Below are positions 27,103 to 35,514 of a stretch of 64,000 nucleotides of DNA, piece after piece; position 1 is the stretch's first letter, and the number at the start of each line of letters is the position of its first letter. Origin of the DNA: an uncultured Eubacteriales bacterium. GTDB lineage: Bacteria > Bacillota > Clostridia > Oscillospirales > Acutalibacteraceae. Location: assembly GCA_910584745.1 (NCBI GenBank), contig CAJUDG010000005.1, forward strand, positions 1 to 64,000, given 5' to 3'. A model generated the notes under the pieces. The model ran no database searches. It was not told the DNA's origin and saw nothing but the letters and a program-made list of their open reading frames with translations. The position numbers and the translations under genes are program-made.

Positions 27103-28098
27103 TTGATCGAATTTATCAATGTTTCCAAGGTGTACAATAACGGCACAGAGGCCCTTCACGACATCAATCTGAAGGTCCCCAAGGGGGAGTTCGTCTTTAT
27201 TGTGGGCTCCTCCGGCGCCGGAAAGAGCACGTTTTTAAAGCTGATAACCTGCGAGGAGCGGCCAAGCTCCGGCCGGATACTGGTGGACGGCCAGGACATC
27301 TCCCACCTGCGCAAGGGGAAGATACCCTATGTGCGCCGGAAGATGGGCATGGTCTTCCAGGATTTCCGGCTTATCGACCATATGACAGTATATGACAATG
27401 TGGCCTTTGCCATGCGCGTGGTGGGGGCCTCGGGCAAGTCCATACGCAAGAGGGTGCCCTATATGCTGAGCCTCGTGGGCCTGCAGCATAAGGCGAAGCA
27501 TTACCCTACAGAGCTCTCCGGCGGCGAGCGCCAGAGGGTGGGCTTGGCTCGCGCCCTTGTGAATAACCCGGAGATGATAATCGCCGACGAGCCCACCGGC
27601 AACATCGACCCGGCCCTGTCCTTTGAGATAGTGGACCTTCTGAACGAGATAAACCGCCGGGGCACCACAGTGCTGATGGTGACCCACGAGCACTCCCTGG
27701 TGAAGCACTTTCATAAGCGCATAATACAGATACACAGCGGCCAGATAGTGGCGGATACCAACGACATGGCCGACAGCTATGAGCCCCCCGAGGAGTTCGC
27801 CGCACGCCAGGAGGCACAGATGCAGGCGGACGCCGACTATGGGGAGTATGACAACGCGGAGGAGCGCTATGAGGAGCCTCCCCGGAGTACGGAGTTTGTG
27901 GGCCCGCCCCAGGGCGAGCTGGAGGTCATGAGCTACGCAGACGAGTACGCGGACCAGGCCAGAGAGCGCTTTAATGCCGAGCCCACGCTGCTTGAGATGC
28001 TTGAGGAGGAGGGGGACTATGAGGACGAGCCCCCTCTGGACATAGACGAGGCCGAGGACCTGCCGCCCCAGGTGCTCAAGGGCCGGGATAGGAGGTGA
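27103..28098 (+). CDS. ftsE: cell-division ATP-binding protein FtsE with long acidic tail
   Basis: This 331-residue protein starts at TTG 27103 (MIEFINVSKVYNNG), after TGTGAGGTG. Walker A GSSGAGKST, signature LSGGERQRVGLARA and Walker B MIIADEPTGN are all present in the first 230 residues, which is the full length of ordinary FtsE. An extra tail of about 100 residues is rich in Glu, Asp, Pro and Tyr and looks disordered. FtsEX relays cytoplasmic ATP hydrolysis to peptidoglycan hydrolases outside. It overlaps the ftsX ribosome-binding site. Confidence 0.96.
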   Translation: MIEFINVSKVYNNGTEALHDINLKVPKGEFVFIVGSSGAGKSTFLKLITCEERPSSGRILVDGQDISHLRKGKIPYVRRKMGMVFQDFRLIDHMTVYDNVAFAMRVVGASGKSIRKRVPYMLSLVGLQHKAKHYPTELSGGERQRVGLARALVNNPEMIIADEPTGNIDPALSFEIVDLLNEINRRGTTVLMVTHEHSLVKHFHKRIIQIHSGQIVADTNDMADSYEPPEEFAARQEAQMQADADYGEYDNAEERYEEPPRSTEFVGPPQGELEVMSYADEYADQARERFNAEPTLLEMLEEEGDYEDEPPLDIDEAEDLPPQVLKGRDRR

Positions 28099-28103
28099 AG
28101 GGG

Positions 28104-29018
28104 ATGAGCTTTCACAGTATTGGATACCTCTTTAAAGAGGGTATAAAGGGCCTTTGGAAGAACAGGACAATGAGCATTGCGTCCATCTGCGTACTTATAT
28201 CCTGCCTTCTGATGACCGGGATAGCGGGGCTCATATCCCTGAACCTCAGTTCCACCATGCAGGGGATAGAGAGCAAGAACACCATCACGGTGCTGCTTCA
28301 AAACGGGCTGCCCTCCCTGACGGCGGTACAGATAGGCGAGGAGATACGGGCCCTTGACAACGTCAGCGAGTGTACCTTCGTGCCCAAGGAGGATGGCCTG
28401 AAGACTGTCATACAGTCTATGGACACGGAGAGCGACACCGCCCTGTTCGAGGCCCTGAGCGAGGACAATCCCCTGCCCGACGGCTATACCATCTCCCTGG
28501 CGGACCTGAGCAAGTATAACGAGACCATCGACGCGGTGCTGGCCATCGAGGGAGTGGACAGGACCAACGACATCAGCCGCCTGGCCGAGCAGCTCAGCGA
28601 CCTGGACCGGCTGGTGAGGTACGTGAGCCTTGCCATACTGGTGGTGCTGGGCGTGGTTTCACTGTTCATCATCTCCAACACCCTTAAGGTGACCATCTTC
28701 TCCCGGCGCATGGAGATAAACATCATGAAGTCGGTGGGGGCCACTAACGGCTTTGTGCGCATACCCTTCATAGTGGAGGGCGTGCTTATCGGCGTGTTCT
28801 CGGGGCTGATATCGGCCACGGCCCTGTACTTCGGCTATGACAAGGGCGTGGAGATAGTGTACGGCATTGTAAAGTTCCTGAACATAATTGATATCCGGCC
28901 CTATGCGGTGACGCTGTATCTTGCCTATGTGCTGGTGGGGATGTTGTTCGGCATAATGGGCGGCGTCATCTCCATACGCCGTTACCTGAAGAATGAGGGC
29001 GAGAACGCCATCGTATAA
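28104..29018 (+). CDS. ftsX: cell-division membrane protein FtsX
   Basis: This 304-residue protein starts at ATG 28104, six bases after AGGAGGTG, which overlaps the ftsE stop. It has one N-terminal helix (about 21-43), an extracytoplasmic domain (about 44-170) and three further helices. The SNTLKVTIFSRRMEINIMKSVGA stretch is the coupling region typical of FtsX. It forms a complex with FtsE that activates cell-wall hydrolases during growth or division. Confidence 0.96.
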   Translation: MSFHSIGYLFKEGIKGLWKNRTMSIASICVLISCLLMTGIAGLISLNLSSTMQGIESKNTITVLLQNGLPSLTAVQIGEEIRALDNVSECTFVPKEDGLKTVIQSMDTESDTALFEALSEDNPLPDGYTISLADLSKYNETIDAVLAIEGVDRTNDISRLAEQLSDLDRLVRYVSLAILVVLGVVSLFIISNTLKVTIFSRRMEINIMKSVGATNGFVRIPFIVEGVLIGVFSGLISATALYFGYDKGVEIVYGIVKFLNIIDIRPYAVTLYLAYVLVGMLFGIMGGVISIRRYLKNEGENAIV

Positions 29019-29053
29019 TTACAGAAAAACCCGGAAAAAATCGAAATTTCCTC

Positions 29054-29082
29054 TTGACAAAGGGCGCATTATGCTTTATAAT
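29054..29082 (+). promoter_or_regulatory. consensus promoter for the tRNA genes
   Basis: TTGACA (29054-29059), a 17-nt spacer and TATAAT (29077-29082) match the sigma-A consensus exactly. It lies 46 nt before tRNA-Asp, as expected for a strong stable-RNA promoter. Confidence 0.9.
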
Positions 29083-29127
29083 AACAAAGGTCGCTTGATG
29101 GGGACAGCTCCCCAGGCACCTGCCCAT

Positions 29128-29204
29128 GGCCCGGTAGTTCAGTTGGTTAGAACGCTAGCCTGTCACGCTAGAGGTCGACGGTTCGAGCCCGTTCCGGGTC
29201 GCCA
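29128..29204 (+). tRNA. tRNA-Asp (GTC)
   Basis: A complete 77-nt cloverleaf. The acceptor stem GGCCCGG pairs with CCGGGTC, the anticodon loop is CTGTCAC with anticodon GTC, the T arm contains GGTTCGAGCCC, and an encoded CCA ends at 29204. Confidence 0.97.
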
Positions 29205-29206
29205 AA

Positions 29207-29318
29207 GAGTTCGCACAGCATAAAAGGCGAACCAGAGTTTGCGAAGCAAACTCATTGAGTTCACAGAGCGAAGCGGAGTGAACGGCAGAGTTCGTGTAGC
29301 ACAGCGGAACGAACTCTC
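29207..29318 (+). repeat. array of four small palindromes between tRNA genes
   Basis: Four inverted repeats follow one another: GTTCGC/GCGAAC, GAGTTTGC/GCAAACTC, GTTCAC/GTGAAC and GAGTTCGT/ACGAACTC. Their arms are variants of a GAGTTCRY core, and several loops contain AGC. They would fold as consecutive hairpins in the precursor between tRNA-Asp and tRNA-Thr. They resemble neither a tRNA nor a simple terminator. Confidence 0.7.
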
Positions 29319-29320
29319 GT

Positions 29321-29396
<76 letters not shown>

Positions 29397-29400
29397 CAAA

Positions 29401-29429
29401 AACCCCGTAAGACTGCGGTCTGCGGGGTT
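29401..29429 (+). terminator. intrinsic terminator after tRNA-Thr
   Basis: AACCCCG and CGGGGTT close a hairpin with an inner GAC/GTC stem and are followed by TTTGCTTTG. It ends the tRNA transcript and is bordered by A-runs, so it could work in both directions. Confidence 0.85.
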
Positions 29430-29559
29430 TTTGCTTTGTCTGAAAAAGCGTCTAAAATCACGCTTGACCCACACCCTGACCCACACGCGGATAGGACTGG
29501 AAACGGCTGGATACTTCCGGGCAGGAAGTTCCAGCCGTTCTGCCGTTCTTGACCCACTT

Positions 29560-29790
29560 TTATCTGACCTGGTTCATAAAATTCCCCATCTTCTCTGCGG
29601 CTTGTTCCTGTTTTTGCCGGGTGGCGTGGGTGTAGGTTCTAAGGGTGAACCCGGCATCGTAATGGCCCAGCATACTGCTGACAGTCTTTACATCTACACC
29701 ATTTTGGAGTGCTGTCGTGGCGAATGTGTGCCTAAACTCGTGGAAGCGGAAAATGAGGCCATCCTCGTGGAAGTGGAAAACAAAGCATGA
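29560..29790 (-). pseudogene. C-terminal remnant of a tyrosine integrase
   Basis: On the minus strand the reading frame gives HEFRHTFAT, LGHYDAGFTLRTYTH and a final MGNFMNQVR. These are the His-x-x-Arg box, the second His and the nucleophilic Tyr of a Tn916/phage-type integrase. The N-terminal two thirds are missing; upstream the frame runs into the serine-recombinase promoter. A 17-base string is duplicated 27 bp apart at 29737-29753 and 29764-29780, right at the break. It lies next to tRNA-Thr, where an integrase end is expected. Whether it belonged to the remnant at 34322-35386 is uncertain, because the shared HE-RH codons differ. Confidence 0.75.
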
Positions 29791-29796
29791 TATAAT
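29788..29796 (+). promoter_or_regulatory. extended -10 promoter for the serine recombinase
   Basis: TGATATAAT (29788-29796) is an extended -10 box 58 nt before the recombinase ATG. No clear -35 is seen. Confidence 0.45.
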
Positions 29797-29802
29797 TCCC
29801 TC

Positions 29803-29830
29803 AAGGGCTATGGTTTGCGCCATAGCCCTT
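29803..29830 (+). promoter_or_regulatory. perfect 11-bp hairpin in the recombinase leader
   Basis: AAGGGCTATGG and CCATAGCCCTT are perfect inverted repeats with a TTTGCG loop, ending 23 nt before ATG 29854 and followed by TTCC. It could be an attenuator, an operator or part of the recombination site at the element's end. Confidence 0.6.
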
Positions 29831-29853
29831 TTCCATATAAGGGAGATGTTATC

Positions 29854-31374
29854 ATGGCGCGAAAAAGCAGAAAGCATCCTGAATTGGATATCCCGGTCAG
29901 TAAAGATACCGTAAGCTACATCCGATTATCTGTTCTTAACAGAGATCCTCACGGGTCCATAGAAAATCAAAGGCTTATGATTGAAGAATGGGGACAACGA
30001 CATCAGATCCCCATTATGCGTTACTATATCGACAATGGATTCAGCGGTAAACGCTTTGACCGTCCGGCATTTCAAGAAATGCTCCAAGATATACAGAAGG
30101 GTAAGATTGACTGCATCGTTACAAAAGACCTTTCCCGTTTAGGAAGGGACTACATCACCGTGGGTTATTACCTTGAAATGTTCTTTCCAAGCAATAACAT
30201 CCGATTTATATCAATTAACGACCAGTTCGACACTACCGATGGCATAACCAACAGAGATAAATCCACATATATCCAATCCAGCACACGCATACCGCTCATT
30301 AATCTGTTTAATGAACAGATATCTATTGAAACAAAAAAGAAAGTTGAGGTTATTTTAGACATGAAAGCACAGCATGGTGAGTTTATCGGGCCAAGAGCCC
30401 CATTTGGTTATCAGAAATCCAAAGAGAATCCCAGCCAACTTATTCCTGATCCTGCAGCAGCTATCATCGTTCAGAAGATTTTTGAGATGGCGGCAAGCGG
30501 AACAGGTGTGACCGGTATCGTTCGGTACTTGAATGAGCAGGGCCTTCCCACACCGATTCAATATGCCCGGGCCCACGGCCTGGATGGGAATTTTGACGAT
30601 GGCAATGGCAGTTGGAACAGCAGGTCAGTGAAATACATTCTTACCAATCGCACATATACGGGTATGCTGGTGCAGGGGAAGAAAAAGCGGGCGGTGGAGG
30701 CCACCCATGAACCGCTGGTCGATTCCGGCACATTTGATGCCATTCAAACGGCATTCCAGGCCAGGGCATATAACGTGGTTCCGCAAGGACAGTCGGCAGA
30801 CAACATTCTGAAAGGCAAGGTAATCCGCGGGTGCTGTGGCGGGAAGATGCAGCGCAAGCGCGGCACCAACCACGCTGATTGGTATTTTTTCACTTGTATC
30901 ACCAAGAATCGCTTGGGAGCTGATAAATGCGCTGGGATGTATGCCCGAGAGGAAGATGTTCTCAGCGCCATCTATCGCCAGTTGAAAGACTATGTGAATG
31001 AGTACTATATTACAAATTCAGCATATAAGCAGCAGATTCAGGAGTACGCAGAGCAAATTGCTGATCTCACACAGCGCAAGACGATAGCTTGGATCAACGC
31101 AATGGAGCACTACGAACAGTATGTGCAGGGAGAAATCAGTAAGAAAGAATTCCGCACAGTACAAGACATTGCAAATCAGGCAAAAGAGGCCCTCATGCAG
31201 GCTACAGAAAGCAAGGTTGTCTATGAAAAGCAATACGCTATGTTCCGTAAGCTCCTTTCTGCAAGCAGTAAAGATATTCCGCTCAGTGAAATTGTGGACT
31301 GTATTAAAAAAGTGGTAGTAGACAAAGGTGGTGAGATTGTGGTAAAATGGAGTATAAGTGACAGCTTACCTTAA
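29854..31374 (+). CDS. large serine recombinase
   Basis: This 506-residue site-specific recombinase has an N-terminal resolvase domain with catalytic Ser26 (SYIRLS), CIVTKDLSRLGRD and FISINDQFDT. The Recombinase domain follows (about 175-290), then a zinc-ribbon-like region with Cys pairs (GCCGGKMQ, DKCAG) and a coiled-coil C-terminus. ATG 29854 follows GGGAG; an in-frame ATG at 29815 lies inside the hairpin and is rejected. Such enzymes move Tn4451-like elements and phages. It probably mobilises itself together with the NTPase gene that follows. Confidence 0.95.
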   Translation: MARKSRKHPELDIPVSKDTVSYIRLSVLNRDPHGSIENQRLMIEEWGQRHQIPIMRYYIDNGFSGKRFDRPAFQEMLQDIQKGKIDCIVTKDLSRLGRDYITVGYYLEMFFPSNNIRFISINDQFDTTDGITNRDKSTYIQSSTRIPLINLFNEQISIETKKKVEVILDMKAQHGEFIGPRAPFGYQKSKENPSQLIPDPAAAIIVQKIFEMAASGTGVTGIVRYLNEQGLPTPIQYARAHGLDGNFDDGNGSWNSRSVKYILTNRTYTGMLVQGKKKRAVEATHEPLVDSGTFDAIQTAFQARAYNVVPQGQSADNILKGKVIRGCCGGKMQRKRGTNHADWYFFTCITKNRLGADKCAGMYAREEDVLSAIYRQLKDYVNEYYITNSAYKQQIQEYAEQIADLTQRKTIAWINAMEHYEQYVQGEISKKEFRTVQDIANQAKEALMQATESKVVYEKQYAMFRKLLSASSKDIPLSEIVDCIKKVVVDKGGEIVVKWSISDSLP

Positions 31375-31512
31375 TATTCTACAAGAAATTTTACATAACA
31401 AGACCTAAAGCTGTGTCTGTAAATAAGATTAACCCTTTTAATGGCAACTGTATTTGAAATTTGGGATGTGTTGAAAAATCAGTAGATTTATATAGAGATT
31501 GGGAGTGATCAG

Positions 31513-34218
31513 ATGTTCAACATTTTAGATACAATCACAGCGGGTCTTTCTGCTCTTAATACACCAATAGGATTCGGTGGATCGCTAATAACAATTTTCG
31601 ACCACTTTAAAAACAAAAACAGCAGCCATATTAGAGAAACACAGGATGCTATTCGGGAAAAATCGAGCGTGGCGTATGCACGATACTTCGAATACAGAAA
31701 ATACCGGCAGGATGATTTAGGGATTCCGATTAAAGAAGATATCTTGGGATATTGGGAAACGTGTTTGCAGCGCAATGTACTGCCCAGTGCAAGCGATATG
31801 GTTACCTCCCATATCGCAAGTAAAGAAGAGGCCGAAATTATCATTTCCTACTTAATGGAGCAGTGGATGACCATTCCGGACTTTTCAGCGTGGGTACACG
31901 ATGTTTTAATTCAGAACCATCTGGAAATAGCTTCTGAGAGGTTGTCCGATTTGCCACAAATGTTGGAAGCAGTTTCTCAGATAAAAGCACGACTGGACAG
32001 CCAAGGAATAGATCATATTGCTACGATGATTACCCCCGGCTATGTCACAGACGCAAGGATTTCCTGCAACGATTCGACTATCAAAAACTTCTTTACCGTT
32101 GACAATAATTTTCATACCATGCTTCAAGTCATCAGCGCAGATGCGGATGTCCCTCACAAAGAGGCCGCACAGGCAATAGAGGAACTCATCCAAAGCGGCG
32201 CCTCCGTTATAATTGCGGGAAACGGAGGCCAGGGAAAAACCAGCCTGATGATGCGAGTAGCAGTGCAAAACGCTTCTTCTGGACACCTAACGGTCTGGCT
32301 GCCGCTGTCAAACAAGGAAACTATAACAGAACAAATGGCAACTCAATTCTTTGATTGCCTGATTGAACTTACACCTGTAGGGCAAAGCGCTTTGCTATGC
32401 ATTGACAATCCATTTGAGGGGAGAGAATCTTTTGCAAGCTTACAAGCCAGGTGGCCGCATAATCCCAAAATACATCTGCTTATGGCAGAACGGGAAAATA
32501 GGCTTACACTACTTGCTGATCCGGATCAGGATTTATTGCTGCGCTGGTTTGAAAGTGCAAAGCTTGTTATCCTGCAAGGCATCAACCAGACCAAGGAATA
32601 CCGTTTAAAAGATTATACGTCTCGCTATTTTTCAGAGAATGTGGAAAGAAGAAAATCTATACTGGAAAAGAGTGCTTCCTACCTAGTAAAAGAAGAGGCA
32701 ATAAGCAAGACAGATCAATTATCTGTGATAAATAAAACATTGGGCCGGTATGGGAAGCCGTATGTTAGTTTGGTGGAATTGATCTACCGAACTTTGTTCG
32801 AGTTGAAAAAAATTGCGTCTAAACCGGGAAGCATCAAATTGGATTGGGAGGAATGGGGCGATCTGATTGAGCGCGAGTTTGGCAAAGTAGATACTGACAT
32901 CCAACTATATGGCGTAATTGCGGCGCTGAAGGTGTTCCATACACCATTGTCACTTTCGTTGTTTTGTAAACGCTTTGACGAACTAAACGTGCGTAAATTG
33001 AGAACGCGCCTGTGTGAGCGGTTTGTACCCCAGCATGTGGAACCGGTAGTTTACCAGGAGAGAAACGAGACGCTACAGCCTAAACATGATGTAATCGCTG
33101 AATTGTTTTTCCTATTTAATAAAAACAAAGTTACCATTAATTCCGTAATATTTAATCTGTTGGATGTTATGGATGAAAATGAAATCGAAGCATTTTTAAC
33201 AAATATTATAAATAAAAAAGAAATACGAAAAGGTTGGAAGCCCGCAATCGGCGAGATTGATTACTGGGGCTATTTGGAGCGTATATATTCCCGGATACAA
33301 AAAGGGAGCCTAAATCTTTCACACGATGGAAAAGCATATTTGTGTTTAGGCTTTTTGTGGGCAAGGTACCAGAAGAATCTCTCTGGACGCAGTTTTACGA
33401 TTAAAACCGTTTTAGACAACCTTGCGCCTGACGTAGAAAACAATTTATTGATATTAAAACGTTATACAGAATGGGGAATATGGTTGGCCGAAAAGAGAAA
33501 CAATGCCGCTGCGGAAGAAAAATTCCTCATCGTGATAAAAATCAACCGATCTAATATTCATTGCCGTACAGAATTAGGGCGGCTGCTCTCAAGGCAAAAA
33601 GGACGTGAAGCGGAAGCCGAGCAATATTTACGGGAAGCTATAAAGATTGATCCTAAAAACTTACATCCCCATACAGAATTAGGCCGGCTGCTCTCAGGGC
33701 AAAAAGGACGTGAAGCGGAAGCGGAGAAATTTTTGCGGGAAGCTATAAAGATTGATCCTAAACATATTCAATCACGTACAGAATTAGGGCGGCTGCTCTC
33801 CAGGCAAAAAGGACGTGAAGCGGAAGCGGAGAAATTTTTGCGGGAAGCTATAAAGATTGATCCTAAACATATTCAATCACGTACAGAATTAGGGCGGCTG
33901 CTCTCCAGGCAAAAAGGACGTGAAGCGGAAGCGGAGAAATTTTTGCGGGAAGCTATAAAGATTGATCCTAAACATATTCAATCACGTACAGAATTAGGGC
34001 GGCTGCTGTCCAGGCAAAAAGGACGTGAAGCGGAAGCGGAGAAATTTTTGCGGAAAGCTATAAAGATTAATCCTGCAGATTTGCATTCTCGCTCTGTGCT
34101 GGCAAAGTTATATGAAAGTATGGATAGACTACCAGAAGCTAAGCAACTATATCAAGAACTTTGCAATATTGACCCTGGTAACCGTTTTGGAATAGACGGC
34201 CTTTCGCGGCTAAAATAG
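31513..34218 (+). CDS. STAND-like P-loop NTPase with C-terminal TPR array
   Basis: This 901-residue protein has a helical N-terminal region of unrecognised type (1-220). An NTPase core follows, with Walker A GNGGQGKT at 236-243 and a Walker-B-like LLCIDNP (Asp298), then a helical/winged region (about 400-680). The array of five nearly identical 35-residue TPR units spans 687-861, with one diverged unit after. The order signal domain-NTPase-repeat sensor is that of STAND proteins, several of which defend bacteria against phages. GGGAGTGATC precedes the ATG. It travels with a serine recombinase and is AT-rich relative to the host. Effector activity is not identifiable. Confidence 0.8.
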   Translation: MFNILDTITAGLSALNTPIGFGGSLITIFDHFKNKNSSHIRETQDAIREKSSVAYARYFEYRKYRQDDLGIPIKEDILGYWETCLQRNVLPSASDMVTSHIASKEEAEIIISYLMEQWMTIPDFSAWVHDVLIQNHLEIASERLSDLPQMLEAVSQIKARLDSQGIDHIATMITPGYVTDARISCNDSTIKNFFTVDNNFHTMLQVISADADVPHKEAAQAIEELIQSGASVIIAGNGGQGKTSLMMRVAVQNASSGHLTVWLPLSNKETITEQMATQFFDCLIELTPVGQSALLCIDNPFEGRESFASLQARWPHNPKIHLLMAERENRLTLLADPDQDLLLRWFESAKLVILQGINQTKEYRLKDYTSRYFSENVERRKSILEKSASYLVKEEAISKTDQLSVINKTLGRYGKPYVSLVELIYRTLFELKKIASKPGSIKLDWEEWGDLIEREFGKVDTDIQLYGVIAALKVFHTPLSLSLFCKRFDELNVRKLRTRLCERFVPQHVEPVVYQERNETLQPKHDVIAELFFLFNKNKVTINSVIFNLLDVMDENEIEAFLTNIINKKEIRKGWKPAIGEIDYWGYLERIYSRIQKGSLNLSHDGKAYLCLGFLWARYQKNLSGRSFTIKTVLDNLAPDVENNLLILKRYTEWGIWLAEKRNNAAAEEKFLIVIKINRSNIHCRTELGRLLSRQKGREAEAEQYLREAIKIDPKNLHPHTELGRLLSGQKGREAEAEKFLREAIKIDPKHIQSRTELGRLLSRQKGREAEAEKFLREAIKIDPKHIQSRTELGRLLSRQKGREAEAEKFLREAIKIDPKHIQSRTELGRLLSRQKGREAEAEKFLRKAIKINPADLHSRSVLAKLYESMDRLPEAKQLYQELCNIDPGNRFGIDGLSRLK
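33571..34095 (+). repeat. five tandem 105-bp coding repeats
   Basis: Copies begin with GAATTAG at 33571, 33676, 33781, 33886 and 33991, each exactly 105 bp apart, and encode one 35-residue TPR unit each. The three later copies are almost identical at the DNA level, which points to recent expansion or gene conversion. The period is in frame, so copy-number changes keep the protein open. Confidence 0.95.
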
Positions 34219-34321
34219 TATTGACAATCGTTGCTATACGCAGAGAACCGTTCTGTTTGTGCATAGTATAACGTCAACTTTCAAGGATAAATATGAGATA
34301 TAGTTATAAATTTAGTAATTA

Positions 34322-35386
34322 CTAAAGCGGATTAGCACCCTGAAATCGTAGAATACTATTTTGCCAAAATGAAAAAGTTTTTGTCTTGGGCTTGACATTT
34401 GGGTGACGCAACTCGTGAAATTTTAGGTGACCTAATCCGGCGCTTTTTAATATTTTCTTGTGGAGATTCACGATTGAATCAGGGTGGTACATCTCTCCTG
34501 TTTTCGGCGAGGGGAACATATAAGGGTTGGTAGGATGCTTACTGTGCTCCGCACACAGTAGGTCAACCGCCTCCTGTGGTATGGATACCAGCCGCACAGA
34601 ATTTTCCGTTTTGGGCCTTGACAGCACCAACTCTCCGTTGGGATTTCGCACATACTGCTTGCTTACCGAGATTGTCTTGTTCTCCGCATCCAAGTCAGAC
34701 CAGAGGAGAGCGGTCAGTTCCCCCTTTCGCAATCCGCTGACCAGTTCCAGAAAGAACATCGGCAGGAGGCCATATTCATCGGCCGCTTTGAGGTAGGCGC
34801 TGATGTCCTCCGGTTGCAAAATGTTCATCTCGACCTTCCGGGCCTTCGGCGCGATGCAGTCCTCGGTAGGGTTTCTCACGATCAACCGTTCCTTCACCGC
34901 CCAGTCAAAAGCGCTATGGAGCATCAGGTGCAGGCTGCGCACGGTTGTGCTGCTCAAGCCATTACCACCTTTTTTGGTGGGTCGCACCCGACCGTTTTCC
35001 TGCAAATCTTTGTAGAGCTTTTGCAGGTCGTGGGCGGTCAGCTTTGCCAACTTTATGCCGCCGATTCGTGGTATGGTATAAATATCCATCATCATTTTGT
35101 ACCGCTCTGCTGTGGCCAGTCGGATATTGGGCTGGGCATAGATTTCGTACCATTCTGCCAGCTATGCCGCAACCGTGCAATCGTCCATGCGGGCCACGTC
35201 CAAATCTTTAGTGCTGTCTATCGCCAGCGCCAGCTTTTCTTTGACCTCAGCCTGGGTCTTGCCAAGCACATTCTTGATGATGCGCTTGCCGGTGGCGGGG
35301 TCGTAGCCAGCCGTGTAGCGCCCCTCCCAGCGACCGTCTTTCCGCTTGCGTATATTTCCTTCGCCGTTTGCTCGTTTCTTTGCCAT
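34322..35386 (-). pseudogene. tyrosine integrase with in-frame amber and lost C-terminus
   Basis: On the minus strand the gene starts MAKKRANGEGNIRKRKDGRW (ATG at 35386). The AP2-like arm-binding and SAM-like core-binding domains follow, then the catalytic domain with Arg in SGLRKGEL. A TAG at 35162-35164 interrupts the frame after MDDCTVAA; the frame is otherwise continuous on both sides. The conserved part ends at KFHELRH, after which an unrelated tail (about 25 residues) runs to the stop at 34322. The His and Tyr of the active site are missing. It is therefore doubly disabled. Position fits the integrase of the mobilizable element. Confidence 0.85.
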
Positions 35387-35514
35387 GTCTTGGCCCCCTT
35401 TCTGACTACAAACACTACCACATAGTACCTGCATATGTCCACTGACATTTTTCTTACTTTTTCTGGTTTCGCCTAAAACCGTATTCTTTGTTTAGCGCCG
35501 CAAAATTTGAGGGC

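Noticed and set aside
33571..34095. Tandem repeats considered as a CRISPR array
   Set aside because: Units are contiguous, 105 bp long and in frame within a TPR-coding gene; there are no spacers and no cas genes.
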